A stretch of 64,000 nt of DNA from Periweissella fabalis (GTDB taxonomy: Bacteria > Bacillota > Bacilli > Lactobacillales > Lactobacillaceae). Positions 18,598 to 26,044 of this stretch are shown here, one piece after another. The position numbers and the translations under genes were made by a program. The notes under the pieces are model-generated. The model saw only the letters and a program-made list of their open reading frames with translations, did not search any database and was not told the origin of the DNA. The stretch spans positions 45,976 to 109,975 of the forward strand of contig NZ_JAAXPN010000008.1 in the NCBI RefSeq assembly GCF_012396505.1. The letters run 5' to 3'. Each line of letters starts with the position of its first letter. Position 1 is the stretch's first letter.

Positions 18598-19785
18598 TTG
18601 GCTAAAGAACATTATGAACGCACAAAACCACACGTTAACATCGGTACTATCGGACACGTTGACCACGGTAAAACTACTTTAACTGCTGCTATCTCTAAGG
18701 TATTGGCTGACAAAGGTTTGGCTCAACAAGCTGACTTTGCTGCTATCGATGCTGCTCCAGAAGAACGTGAACGTGGTATCACTATCAACACTGCTCACAT
18801 CGAATACGAAACTGAAGCACGTCACTATGCTCACATCGATGCCCCTGGACACGCCGATTACGTTAAGAACATGATCACTGGTGCTGCACAAATGGATGGT
18901 GCCATCCTTGTTGTTGCTGCTACTGATGGTCCTATGCCACAAACTCGTGAACACATTCTTTTGGCTCACCAAGTTGGTGTTGACTACCTTATCGTATTCT
19001 TGAACAAGACTGACCTTGTTGATGATGAAGAACTTATCGACCTTGTTGAAATGGAAGTTCGTGAATTACTTAGCGAATATGATTTCCCAGGTGACGATGT
19101 TCCATTTATCCGTGGATCAGCTCTTGCTGCCCTTAACGGTGATGCTGAACAAGTTAAGGTTATCGAAGAACTTATGGATACTGTTGACTCATACATCCCA
19201 ACTCCAGACCGTGACACTGACAAGCCATTCTTGATGCCAGTTGAAGACGTATTTACTATCACTGGTCGTGGTACTGTTGCATCAGGTCGTATCGACCGTG
19301 GTGTAGTTAAAGTTGGTGACGCAGTTGAAATCGTTGGTTTGAAGGAAGAAGCATCTTCAACTACTGTTACTGGTGTTGAAATGTTCCGTAAGACTATGGA
19401 CATGGGTGAAGCTGGTGATAACATCGGTGCATTGCTCCGTGGGGTTTCACGTGAAGATATCGAACGTGGTCAAGTTTTAGCTAAACCAGGTTCAATCCAA
19501 ACTCACAAGAACTTCAAGGCTGAAGTTTATGTTCTTTCTAAAGAAGAAGGTGGTCGTCACACTCCATTCTTCTCAAACTACCGTCCACAATTCTACTTCC
19601 ACACTACTGACGTTACTGGTGTTATCGAATTGCCAGAAGGTGTAGAAATGGTTATGCCTGGTGATAACGTTACTTTCACTGTTGAATTGATCAGCCCTGT
19701 TGCCATTGAAAAGGGTCTTAAATTCACTGTTCGTGAAGGTGGCCGTACTGTTGGTGCCGGTGTTGTTTCAGAAATCGAAGACTAA
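18598..19785 (+). CDS. tuf: elongation factor Tu
   Basis: GTPase delivering aminoacyl-tRNA to the ribosome, 395 aa. G1 is [10 protein letters not shown]3 is DAPGH (Ala in place of the commoner Cys of DCPGH) and G4 is NKTD. Domains 2 and 3 follow (from about 205 and 300). The reading frame has strongly biased codon use (GGT, CGT, AAC, ATC), typical of very highly expressed genes and unlike most of the window. The start is TTG, unusual for so abundant a protein, but the AGGAGG spacing and the [14 protein letters not shown] start leave no better choice. It is monocistronic. Confidence 0.98.
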   Translation: MAKEHYERTKPHVNIGTIGHVDHGKTTLTAAISKVLADKGLAQQADFAAIDAAPEERERGITINTAHIEYETEARHYAHIDAPGHADYVKNMITGAAQMDGAILVVAATDGPMPQTREHILLAHQVGVDYLIVFLNKTDLVDDEELIDLVEMEVRELLSEYDFPGDDVPFIRGSALAALNGDAEQVKVIEELMDTVDSYIPTPDRDTDKPFLMPVEDVFTITGRGTVASGRIDRGVVKVGDAVEIVGLKEEASSTTVTGVEMFRKTMDMGEAGDNIGALLRGVSREDIERGQVLAKPGSIQTHKNFKAEVYVLSKEEGGRHTPFFSNYRPQFYFHTTDVTGVIELPEGVEMVMPGDNVTFTVELISPVAIEKGLKFTVREGGRTVGAGVVSEIED

Positions 19786-19830
19786 TATTTTAGTCTAATC
19801 GGTTGTTTGATTTAACAAGGACAACTTTTT

Positions 19831-19866
19831 AAAAAGGATTTGCATTTTATGCAAATCCTTTTTTTA
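19831..19866 (+). terminator. rho-independent terminator of tuf
   Basis: 14-bp stem AAAAAGGATTTGCA / TGCAAATCCTTTTT, TTTTA loop, extra T residues. Confidence 0.93.
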
Positions 19867-19923
19867 TATAAAACTAACAAAAAAGTGCTGAAATATCAGT
19901 CTATTACTGGTTTTATATTTGCA

Positions 19924-19999
19924 TATAATAGTTAGTATGTTAAACTATTATTCGTATGTATTAAACATTGAAAACAATGAATTAGCTGCAGCAATTCAT
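19924..19999 (+). promoter_or_regulatory. tig promoter and leader hairpin
   Basis: A -10 TATAAT (19924-19929) leads to a leader with an inverted repeat ATGAATT / AATTCAT (19977-19983, 19993-19999). Its 9-nt loop AGCTGCAGC is largely self-complementary. The hairpin ends 5 bp before the TTGGAGGAA ribosome binding site. Confidence 0.45.
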
Positions 20000-20018
20000 T
20001 TATTGGAGGAATTAACAC

Positions 20019-21320
20019 ATGGTTGCAACAAACGCACAATTTACTAAGGGTGATGGAAATAAAGGTACATTATCTTTTGAAATCCCAGTTGAAGTATACA
20101 CTGATGGTATTGACAAGGCTTTTGATCGAGTAAAGGGTCAAGTTAATATTCCAGGTTTCCGTAAGGGTAAGATGCCAAAGGCAATCTTCATCAAGCAATT
20201 TGGTGAAGAATCATTATACCAAGATGCCTTGAACATTGTTTTAGGTGATATTTATGAAGCCGCTGTTCTTGAAACTGGTATTAACCCAGTTGGTCAACCA
20301 AACATTGATGCAGATTCAATGGAAAAGGGTCAACCTTGGAAGTTACATGCTGATGTTGAAATTGCACCTGAAATTGAATTAGGCGATTACAAAGGCCTTT
20401 CAGTTCCAAAGCAAAGCACTCGTGTAACTGCTAAGGAAGTTGATGCTGAAATTGAAAAGTTGCGTGCATCTCAAGCTGAATTAGTCTTGAAAGAAGACGC
20501 AGCAGCTGAAAACGGTGATACTGTTGTTATTGATTTTGATGGTTCAGTTGATGGCGTACACTTTGATGGCGGTAAAGGTGAAAACTTCTCACTTGAATTA
20601 GGTTCAGGTCAATTCATTCCTGGTTTTGAAGACCAACTTGTTGGCCACAAAGCTGGTGAAGATGTAAACGTAAACGTTAAATTCCCAGAAGACTACCAAG
20701 CTGAAAACTTAGCAGGTAAAGATGCTTTATTCGAAGTTAAGCTTCACGAAGTTAAGACTAAAGAATTGCCTGCTTTAGACGACGAATTTGCTAAGGATGT
20801 TAACGAAGATGTTGACTCACTTGACGAATTGAAGACTGTTACTAAGGCTAACTTGAAGGAAGCTAAGCAACAAGCTGCTAAAGATGCTATCGAAGAAGCT
20901 GCAATTACTAAGGCTGTTGATAACGCAACTGTTGTTGGTGGTGATATTCCTGCCGCAATGATTGATGCTGATGTACACCGTCAAATGGATCAATACCTTG
21001 GTAACATGCAACAACAAGGTATTAACCCTGAAATGTACTTCCAATTAACTGGAACTACACAAGAAGACTTGCACAAGCAATTTGAAGAAGGTGCAGCAAA
21101 CCGTGTTAAGACAAACCTTGTTTTGGAAGCAATCGTTGCTGCTGAAAGGGTTGAAGGTACAGATGCTGAAGTTGATGCTGAAGTTAAAGATTTAGCTGCT
21201 CAATACGGTATCGATGAAGAAGCCGTACGTCAAGCATTGACTCCTGCAATGTTGAAACACGATATCGCAATCAAAAAGGTTGTTGATTTAATCGTTGATT
21301 CAGCTAAGGAAGAAGCATAA
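20019..21320 (+). CDS. tig: trigger factor
   Basis: Ribosome-associated chaperone and peptidyl-prolyl isomerase, 433 aa. The N-terminal ribosome-binding domain contains the signature GFRKGKMPK (about 46-54). The FKBP-type PPIase domain (about 155-245) begins GDTVVIDFDGSVDGVHFDGGKGENF. The C-terminal helical arms form the rest, ending in acidic helices. Codon use is of the highly expressed type. It is followed by a terminator and then clpX, the standard tig-clpX order. Confidence 0.97.
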   Translation: MVATNAQFTKGDGNKGTLSFEIPVEVYTDGIDKAFDRVKGQVNIPGFRKGKMPKAIFIKQFGEESLYQDALNIVLGDIYEAAVLETGINPVGQPNIDADSMEKGQPWKLHADVEIAPEIELGDYKGLSVPKQSTRVTAKEVDAEIEKLRASQAELVLKEDAAAENGDTVVIDFDGSVDGVHFDGGKGENFSLELGSGQFIPGFEDQLVGHKAGEDVNVNVKFPEDYQAENLAGKDALFEVKLHEVKTKELPALDDEFAKDVNEDVDSLDELKTVTKANLKEAKQQAAKDAIEEAAITKAVDNATVVGGDIPAAMIDADVHRQMDQYLGNMQQQGINPEMYFQLTGTTQEDLHKQFEEGAANRVKTNLVLEAIVAAERVEGTDAEVDAEVKDLAAQYGIDEEAVRQALTPAMLKHDIAIKKVVDLIVDSAKEEA

Positions 21321-21362
21321 TTAAAAATTAGCTTCTGTTCTTGATATCAGATAATGATAAAT

Positions 21363-21398
21363 AAAACCCCACACTATCTATATACGTGTGGGGTTTTT
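21363..21398 (+). terminator. rho-independent terminator of tig
   Basis: AAACCCCACAC / GTGTGGGGTTT stem with an 11-nt loop and a T run. Confidence 0.92.
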
Positions 21399-21504
21399 AA
21401 TAATAAAAAGTCAATTTATTTTTACTAAAATTTTTATTAGTAGTGAAGAATAGTATTGATATGGTACAATTTAAATAACGAATTTTTGATAGGAGGCATT
21501 GCCA

Positions 21505-22758
21505 ATGCTCGATACGACTGATCCGATGGGACCAATCATCTGTTCATTTTGTGGAAAATCACAAGATGAAGTGCAAAAGATAATCGCTGGGCCAGGGGTC
21601 TTTATCTGTAATGAATGTATTACTCTTGCAAAATCAATCATTGATGAAGAAGTCCGTCATGATGCAGCAGAAGAGGTAATTGATTTACCGACGCCACGCC
21701 AAATAGTTGATGCATTAAATAAGTACGTTGTTGGTCAAGAAAATGCTAAGCGGACGCTAGCAGTAGCAGTTTATAATCACTACAAGCGTATTAATGATAC
21801 CTTGGTCGGTGAAGGCGATATTGAATTACAAAAATCTAATATCGCAGTTATTGGACCAACCGGTTCAGGTAAGACATACTTGGCACAAAGCTTAGCACGT
21901 ATTTTAGATGTTCCATTTGCAATTGCGGATGCTACGACATTGACTGAAGCAGGATATGTTGGTGAAGACGTTGAAAATATTTTACTAAAACTTTTGCAAA
22001 ATGCTGATTATGATGTTGAACGCGCCCAACGTGGAATTATTTATATTGATGAAATTGATAAGATTGCAAAAAAATCAGAGAATGTTTCAATTACCCGAGA
22101 TGTATCTGGTGAAGGGGTTCAACAAGCTCTTTTAAAAATTCTTGAAGGTACAATTGCAAATGTTCCGCCTCAGGGTGGTCGCAAGCATCCACAACAAGAA
22201 TTTATTCAAGTTGATACAACCAACATCTTATTTATTGTTGGCGGTGCTTTTGATGGTATTGAAACAATGGTTAAAGAGCGTTTAGGTGATAAAGTAATTG
22301 GCTTTGGAACTGATTCAAATAAATTAGCACAATTACATTCATTAGAAGAAAAAACCATTATGCAACAAGTTATTCCAGAAGATTTAATGTCATTTGGTTT
22401 GATTCCTGAATTCATTGGACGGTTACCGATTTTGACCGCTCTTGAGAAGCTTGATGAAGATGATTTAGTTCGAATTTTAACAGAACCTAAAAACGCTTTA
22501 GTTAAGCAATATGTGGCTTTAATTGGGATGGAAGATGTTGAACTTGAGTTTACAAGTGAAGCGTTACATGCCATGGCACATTTAGCGATTACCCGAAATA
22601 CTGGTGCACGTGGATTACGTTCAATTATTGAAGAAGTAATGCGTGATATTATGTTTGACTTACCTAGTCGTGATGATATTAAAAAAGTCATTGTCGATGA
22701 AGAGACGGTTAATCAACATACTGAGCCACAGTTAATTTTGGCAAGCACACAAAATTAA
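21505..22758 (+). CDS. clpX: ATP-dependent Clp protease ATP-binding subunit ClpX
   Basis: AAA+ unfoldase that feeds proteins to ClpP; 417 aa from the ATG at 21505 (AGGAGG, 8-nt spacing). A TTG two codons earlier is too close to the ribosome binding site. The N-terminal zinc finger is CSFC...CNEC (about 11-36). Other motifs are Walker A GPTGSGKT, the pore loop GYVGEDVE, Walker [10 protein letters not shown], the RKH-type loop GGRKHPQQ, and the sensor/C-terminal lid with [13 protein letters not shown]. It is co-located with ysxC as usual. Confidence 0.97.
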   Translation: MLDTTDPMGPIICSFCGKSQDEVQKIIAGPGVFICNECITLAKSIIDEEVRHDAAEEVIDLPTPRQIVDALNKYVVGQENAKRTLAVAVYNHYKRINDTLVGEGDIELQKSNIAVIGPTGSGKTYLAQSLARILDVPFAIADATTLTEAGYVGEDVENILLKLLQNADYDVERAQRGIIYIDEIDKIAKKSENVSITRDVSGEGVQQALLKILEGTIANVPPQGGRKHPQQEFIQVDTTNILFIVGGAFDGIETMVKERLGDKVIGFGTDSNKLAQLHSLEEKTIMQQVIPEDLMSFGLIPEFIGRLPILTALEKLDEDDLVRILTEPKNALVKQYVALIGMEDVELEFTSEALHAMAHLAITRNTGARGLRSIIEEVMRDIMFDLPSRDDIKKVIVDEETVNQHTEPQLILASTQN

Positions 22759-22781
22759 AGTATTTTTTGAGTACTTAATTT

Positions 22782-22815
22782 AAAAGCTGGTAATGAATAA
22801 TTGCCAGCTTTTTGT
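22782..22815 (+). terminator. terminator of clpX
   Basis: AAAAGCTGGTAA pairs with TTGCCAGCTTTT (one G-T pair) and is followed by T residues. Confidence 0.85.
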
Positions 22816-22927
22816 GTTTGCTAGTAAATCTTAGCAAATATGGTAAGATTGTCTGGTATACTAGATAGGTTGATTTAAATTGATATTAGTTGTAGTCAAA
22901 ATTTAGAATATAGATTGGAGAAAAATT

Positions 22928-23554
22928 ATGGATGTACACAATGTTGCCTTAACTATTAGTGCAGTGGGGCCAAAACAATACCCAACTAATGAATTACCTG
23001 AAATTGCATTGGTTGGACGTTCAAATGTTGGTAAGTCTTCGCTTACTAATACTTTAATTAATCGTAAGAGTTTTGCTCGAACTTCATCACAGCCAGGAAA
23101 AACACAAACGTTAAACTTTTACAATGTTGAAGATCAAGTTTATTTTGTTGATGTACCGGGCTATGGGTATGCTAAAGTATCTAAGGCTGAACGAGAAAAA
23201 TGGGGCTTTATGATTGAAGAGTATCTAAGTACTCGTTCACAATTACGTGGAGTAATTAGTTTAGTTGACGCTCGACATGCTCCATCAGAAGATGATATAA
23301 ACATGTATAATTGGCTATTATACTTTGATATTCCTGTCTTAGTAGTAGCTACCAAAGCTGATAAAATTGCACGCGGCAAATGGAATAAAGCTGAATCAAC
23401 TATTAAGAAGGCGTTACAATTTGATAATTCAAAAAGTGAATTTATGATGTTTTCTTCTGTGACTAAAGACGGTAAAGATGCTGTGTGGGAATGGATTGAA
23501 GATCGGATGACAGATGAAGTGGTTGTCGAATCTGCTACTAAGGAGATTAATTAA
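22928..23554 (+). CDS. ysxC: ribosome biogenesis GTPase YsxC/EngB
   Basis: GTPase needed for late 50S assembly, 208 aa. G1 is [10 protein letters not shown] (about 31-40), then the G2 Thr in [13 protein letters not shown]3 DVPGYGYAK and G4 TKADK. A short C-terminal tail is present. TTGGAG precedes the ATG. The next gene starts 2 bp after the stop, so they are co-transcribed. Confidence 0.95.
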   Translation: MDVHNVALTISAVGPKQYPTNELPEIALVGRSNVGKSSLTNTLINRKSFARTSSQPGKTQTLNFYNVEDQVYFVDVPGYGYAKVSKAEREKWGFMIEEYLSTRSQLRGVISLVDARHAPSEDDINMYNWLLYFDIPVLVVATKADKIARGKWNKAESTIKKALQFDNSKSEFMMFSSVTKDGKDAVWEWIEDRMTDEVVVESATKEIN

Positions 23555-23556
23555 TT

Positions 23557-23850
23557 ATGGAATTTAATGATTATCAAAAGGCCGCTAATCGAACATTATT
23601 TGGAACGGAAACAGTTCTAACAAATCTAGGTTTAGGACTTGCTTCTGAAACAGGACAGATTACGTATATGATGAAGCGGTATAGTTTTGAGGGAGCTCAA
23701 TTAGATAAAGATGCACTAACACACGAAATTGGTGATGCATTATGGTATTTATCACAAATTGCGGAGTGGGCTGATATTGATTTTGAAGCGGCTGCACAAG
23801 AAAATCTGGCAGCTTTAAATAAGCGTTATCCTGATAATCAATTAAATTAA
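23557..23850 (+). CDS. MazG-like nucleotide pyrophosphohydrolase family protein
   Basis: Small all-alpha protein, 97 aa, resembling the MazG-like/NTP-PPase superfamily, which hydrolyses (d)NTPs using Mg bound by an ExxE...ExxD set. The second half-motif is intact (HEIGDALWYL). The first reads SETGQ, so its second Glu is Gln, which may weaken metal binding. Its ribosome binding site AAGGAG lies inside ysxC. It ends in a strong terminator with a repeat-like flank. Confidence 0.75.
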   Translation: MEFNDYQKAANRTLFGTETVLTNLGLGLASETGQITYMMKRYSFEGAQLDKDALTHEIGDALWYLSQIAEWADIDFEAAAQENLAALNKRYPDNQLN

Positions 23851-23903
23851 AATATAATAAAGATCTATGACAGAAATCGAGAAATATTAGCAAAAAGTTA
23901 GTG

Positions 23904-23957
23904 TGACACAAGCTAAAAAAGACTGAATTATTTGCAAAAATTCAGTCTTTTTTTGTT
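23904..23957 (+). terminator. terminator with repeat-type flank (copy C)
   Basis: The stem AAAGACTGAATT / AATTCAGTCTTT (23918-23950) is followed by T residues. The 17 bp upstream (23904-23920, TGACACAAGCTAAAAAA) match 15 of 17 bases in front of the yqeY terminator; see the repeat finding. Confidence 0.88.
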
Positions 23958-24027
23958 TTTATGAAATTATCTGTCTTTTGGAATATTTTTCACGGATATT
24001 TAAAATTACTATATTATTTATCAGTAA

Positions 24028-24180
24028 CTAAGCTTTTTTTTCAGATGTATCACTTGAAGTTTTATCGCTACGGCCAAGTGCTTTATTTTTTGCATCTTTG
24101 TCACCATCATCAAGTGGTAAAGTAATAAAATCACCAAGCATTTTATCAAAATTTGTTTCGCGTTTTACAGTTAAGGCCAT
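24028..24180 (-). CDS. small hypothetical protein, 50 aa
   Basis: A minus-strand frame reads MALTVKRETNFDKMLGDFIT at the start and is highly charged after residue 24 (many Asp, Lys, Ser), ending SEKKA. AAAGGAGTG is placed 8 nt before the ATG, as good as for any gene here, and the frame fills an otherwise empty 500-bp gap. No membrane segment, Cys or known motif is visible; I do not recognise the family. It is divergent from trxA, sharing a 180-bp intergenic region with an inverted repeat. Confidence 0.65.
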   Translation of the reverse strand: MALTVKRETNFDKMLGDFITLPLDDGDKDAKNKALGRSDKTSSDTSEKKA

Positions 24181-24259
24181 ATTAAATTACACTCCTTTAA
24201 AAATTAACTAATTAACCTAAGTTTAGCATTTTTTTGCAATAAATGATATTGAAAATCTA

Positions 24260-24286
24260 TTACAAAAAATTACTAATTTTTTGTAA
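24260..24286. promoter_or_regulatory. 11-bp perfect inverted repeat between the 50-aa gene and trxA
   Basis: TTACAAAAAAT / ATTTTTTGTAA around TACTA. It lies between two divergent genes where neither needs a terminator, so an operator is plausible. AT-richness lowers certainty. Confidence 0.4.
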
Positions 24287-24361
24287 GCAAAGTACTAGAT
24301 AAAAATATAAATCGATGTTAGAATTATATTCAATCAAAGGATATAAACGGAGGAATTTACA

Positions 24362-24679
24362 ATGGCTGTTTTAGAAACTACAGATGCAACATTTGAAAAA
24401 GATACCGCAACTGGTGTGACACTTACTGATTTTTGGGCTACTTGGTGTGGACCTTGTCGCATGCAAAGCCCAGTTATTGATGCTTTGTCAGAAGAATTAA
24501 GTGATAAAGTTACTTTTAACAAAATGGACGTTGATGCTAATCAAGCAACTCCACAAGAGTTTGGAATTATGTCAATTCCAACTTTACTTATCAAAAAAGA
24601 TGGGGAAGTTGTCGAAACTATCATTGGTTACCATTCAAAAGAACAACTTACTCAAGTTTTAGATCAATATATCGATTAA
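24362..24679 (+). CDS. trxA: thioredoxin
   Basis: Cytoplasmic disulfide reductase of 105 aa. The active site is WCGPC in FWATWCGPCRMQSPVID (about 28-32), with the cis-Pro in SIPTLLIKKDG (about 73). Length is standard. GGAGGAA lies 7 nt before the ATG. It is monocistronic with a strong terminator. In many relatives trxA follows mutS2; here it stands before comEA instead. Confidence 0.96.
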   Translation: MAVLETTDATFEKDTATGVTLTDFWATWCGPCRMQSPVIDALSEELSDKVTFNKMDVDANQATPQEFGIMSIPTLLIKKDGEVVETIIGYHSKEQLTQVLDQYID

Positions 24680-24696
24680 GTTAAAGTACACATTGG

Positions 24697-24735
24697 AAAA
24701 AGAATCAAAATCTTCAAGATTTTGATTCTTTTTTT
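24697..24735 (+). terminator. rho-independent terminator of trxA
   Basis: Long stem AAAAAGAATCAAAATCTT / AAGATTTTGATTCTTTTT with almost no loop (effectively 4-5 nt), then T residues. Confidence 0.92.
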
Positions 24736-24751
24736 GTTTATTTAAAAATAA

Positions 24752-24789
24752 ATTCGTAATGTATCTTGCAAATAGGAGGTATTACGAAT
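24752..24789. promoter_or_regulatory. inverted repeat bracketing the comEA ribosome binding site
   Basis: ATTCGTAAT (24752-24760) and ATTACGAAT (24781-24789) are perfect complements separated by 20 bp that contain AGGAGG. The right arm plus the A of the start codon forms TACGAATA (24783-24790), the streptococcal com-box/CIN-box sequence. A transcript starting from it would miss the comEA start codon, so the mode of action is unclear. Confidence 0.45.
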
Positions 24790-25494
24790 ATGAAATGGTG
24801 GGAAGTAGTAAAGAAGAGGCAACGATTTCTTATTTTAGCTGTAATTATTATATTTATAGCATTAAGTTTTTTAGTTAGTAGTTATAAAAATCATACTAAT
24901 GCCCAGCCACGTAATGATTTTAAAGAATTGGCTAGTAGTAAATTTAGTGAGGTAAAAAGTTCATCAGTACAGACTAGTGCTAATAATACTGTGGATAAGG
25001 GACAAGGCCGTGGTTATGTAGATGTTAAAGGTGCCATTAGAAATCCTGGGGTATATAAAATCAATAACGATGGTCGTGTTGAAACTATCTTAGGATTAGC
25101 TGGTGGTGCATTGCCTGAAGCTGATCTTATTCAAGTTAATCTAGCACAAGTAGTTAAAGATCAACAAATTATTTACATTCCCCGTAAAGGAGAAAAAATA
25201 CCTGCACAATTTCAAGCAAATCACACTAATAATAGTACACAACAACCCAGTAATAACTCTGGAAATGTAAGTGATGAAAGTAGCCATGTAAACGATATAC
25301 ATAAAGTTGTAAATTTAAACTCAGCTACAAAAGAGGACCTTCAAACGTTGACGGGCGTTGGAGAACGTAAAGCTGAAGCGATATTACAATATCGCCAACA
25401 ACATGGCAGTTTTAAAGTAATTGAAGATTTAAAGCAAGTTGATGGATTTGGAGAAAAAACTTTCCTAAAACTTAAACCTTATTTGGCAGTCTAA
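24790..25494 (+). CDS. comEA: competence protein ComEA (DNA receptor)
   Basis: Membrane-anchored DNA-binding protein for DNA uptake, 234 aa from the ATG at 24790. The upstream in-frame ATG at 24766 precedes the ribosome binding site AGGAGG and is rejected. One membrane segment (about 11-30), an SLBB-type domain (GYVDVKGAIRNPGVYKI to YIPRKGEK), a Ser/Asn-rich linker, and two helix-hairpin-helix motifs at the C-terminus (VNLNSATKEDLQTLTGVGE and DLKQVDGFGEKTFLKL). First gene of the com locus. Confidence 0.93.
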   Translation: MKWWEVVKKRQRFLILAVIIIFIALSFLVSSYKNHTNAQPRNDFKELASSKFSEVKSSSVQTSANNTVDKGQGRGYVDVKGAIRNPGVYKINNDGRVETILGLAGGALPEADLIQVNLAQVVKDQQIIYIPRKGEKIPAQFQANHTNNSTQQPSNNSGNVSDESSHVNDIHKVVNLNSATKEDLQTLTGVGERKAEAILQYRQQHGSFKVIEDLKQVDGFGEKTFLKLKPYLAV

Positions 25495-25527
25495 TTATTT
25501 GGGATTATCCCTAAAAAAGATCTAGTT

Positions 25528-25536
25528 TGATATAAT
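25528..25536 (+). promoter_or_regulatory. extended -10 promoter of comEB
   Basis: TGATATAAT, 35 bp before comEB. A small palindrome, GGGATTATCCC (25501-25511), precedes it and may act as a weak terminator of comEA or an operator. Confidence 0.55.
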
Positions 25537-25570
25537 AGAGCCAATATTTAATTTTATAGGAGGAAGAAGC

Positions 25571-26044
25571 ATGCAAGAACGAATTTCATGGGATGAGTAT
25601 TTCATGTTACAAGCAGTAGCATTAGCATCACGTTCGACATGTAATCGTTTATCAGTTGGGGCAGTGTTAGTCCGAGATAACCGATTAATTGCTAGTGGTT
25701 ATAATGGATCAGTTGAGGGGGATGCACACTGCATTGATGATGGTGATTTAATTGTTGATGGTCATTGTATTCGCACAATTCATGCTGAGCAAAATGCGTT
25801 GCTGCAATGTGCAAAATATGGTGTTCCAGTTGATGGAGCAGAAGTTTATGTAACTGATTTTCCATGTGCAAATTGTACAAAAATGCTTTTACAAGCAGGG
25901 ATTAAAAAAATAAACTATCTTCGTAATTATCGAAATGATGATTTCGCGATGCATTTGATTAATTTAAAAAAAGTTACCTTAAATCAAGTGCATTTTTCTT
26001 CAAGCTCACAGGACGCTGTGGATTTAGCTAAATTTACTAACTAG
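25571..26044 (+). CDS. comEB: ComE operon protein 2, dCMP/cytidine deaminase family
   Basis: Zinc-dependent deaminase fold, 157 aa. The zinc ligands and catalytic Glu are in TIHAEQNAL and FPCANCTKML. An additional Cys/His cluster (STCNR, DAHCIDDGD, GHCIR) resembles the regulatory zinc/dCTP region of dCMP deaminases. It probably converts dCMP to dUMP; its place in the com operon is conserved but it is not required for uptake in Bacillus. AGGAGG precedes the ATG. Its TAG overlaps the GTG of comEC (TAGTG). Confidence 0.9.
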   Translation: MQERISWDEYFMLQAVALASRSTCNRLSVGAVLVRDNRLIASGYNGSVEGDAHCIDDGDLIVDGHCIRTIHAEQNALLQCAKYGVPVDGAEVYVTDFPCANCTKMLLQAGIKKINYLRNYRNDDFAMHLINLKKVTLNQVHFSSSSQDAVDLAKFTN

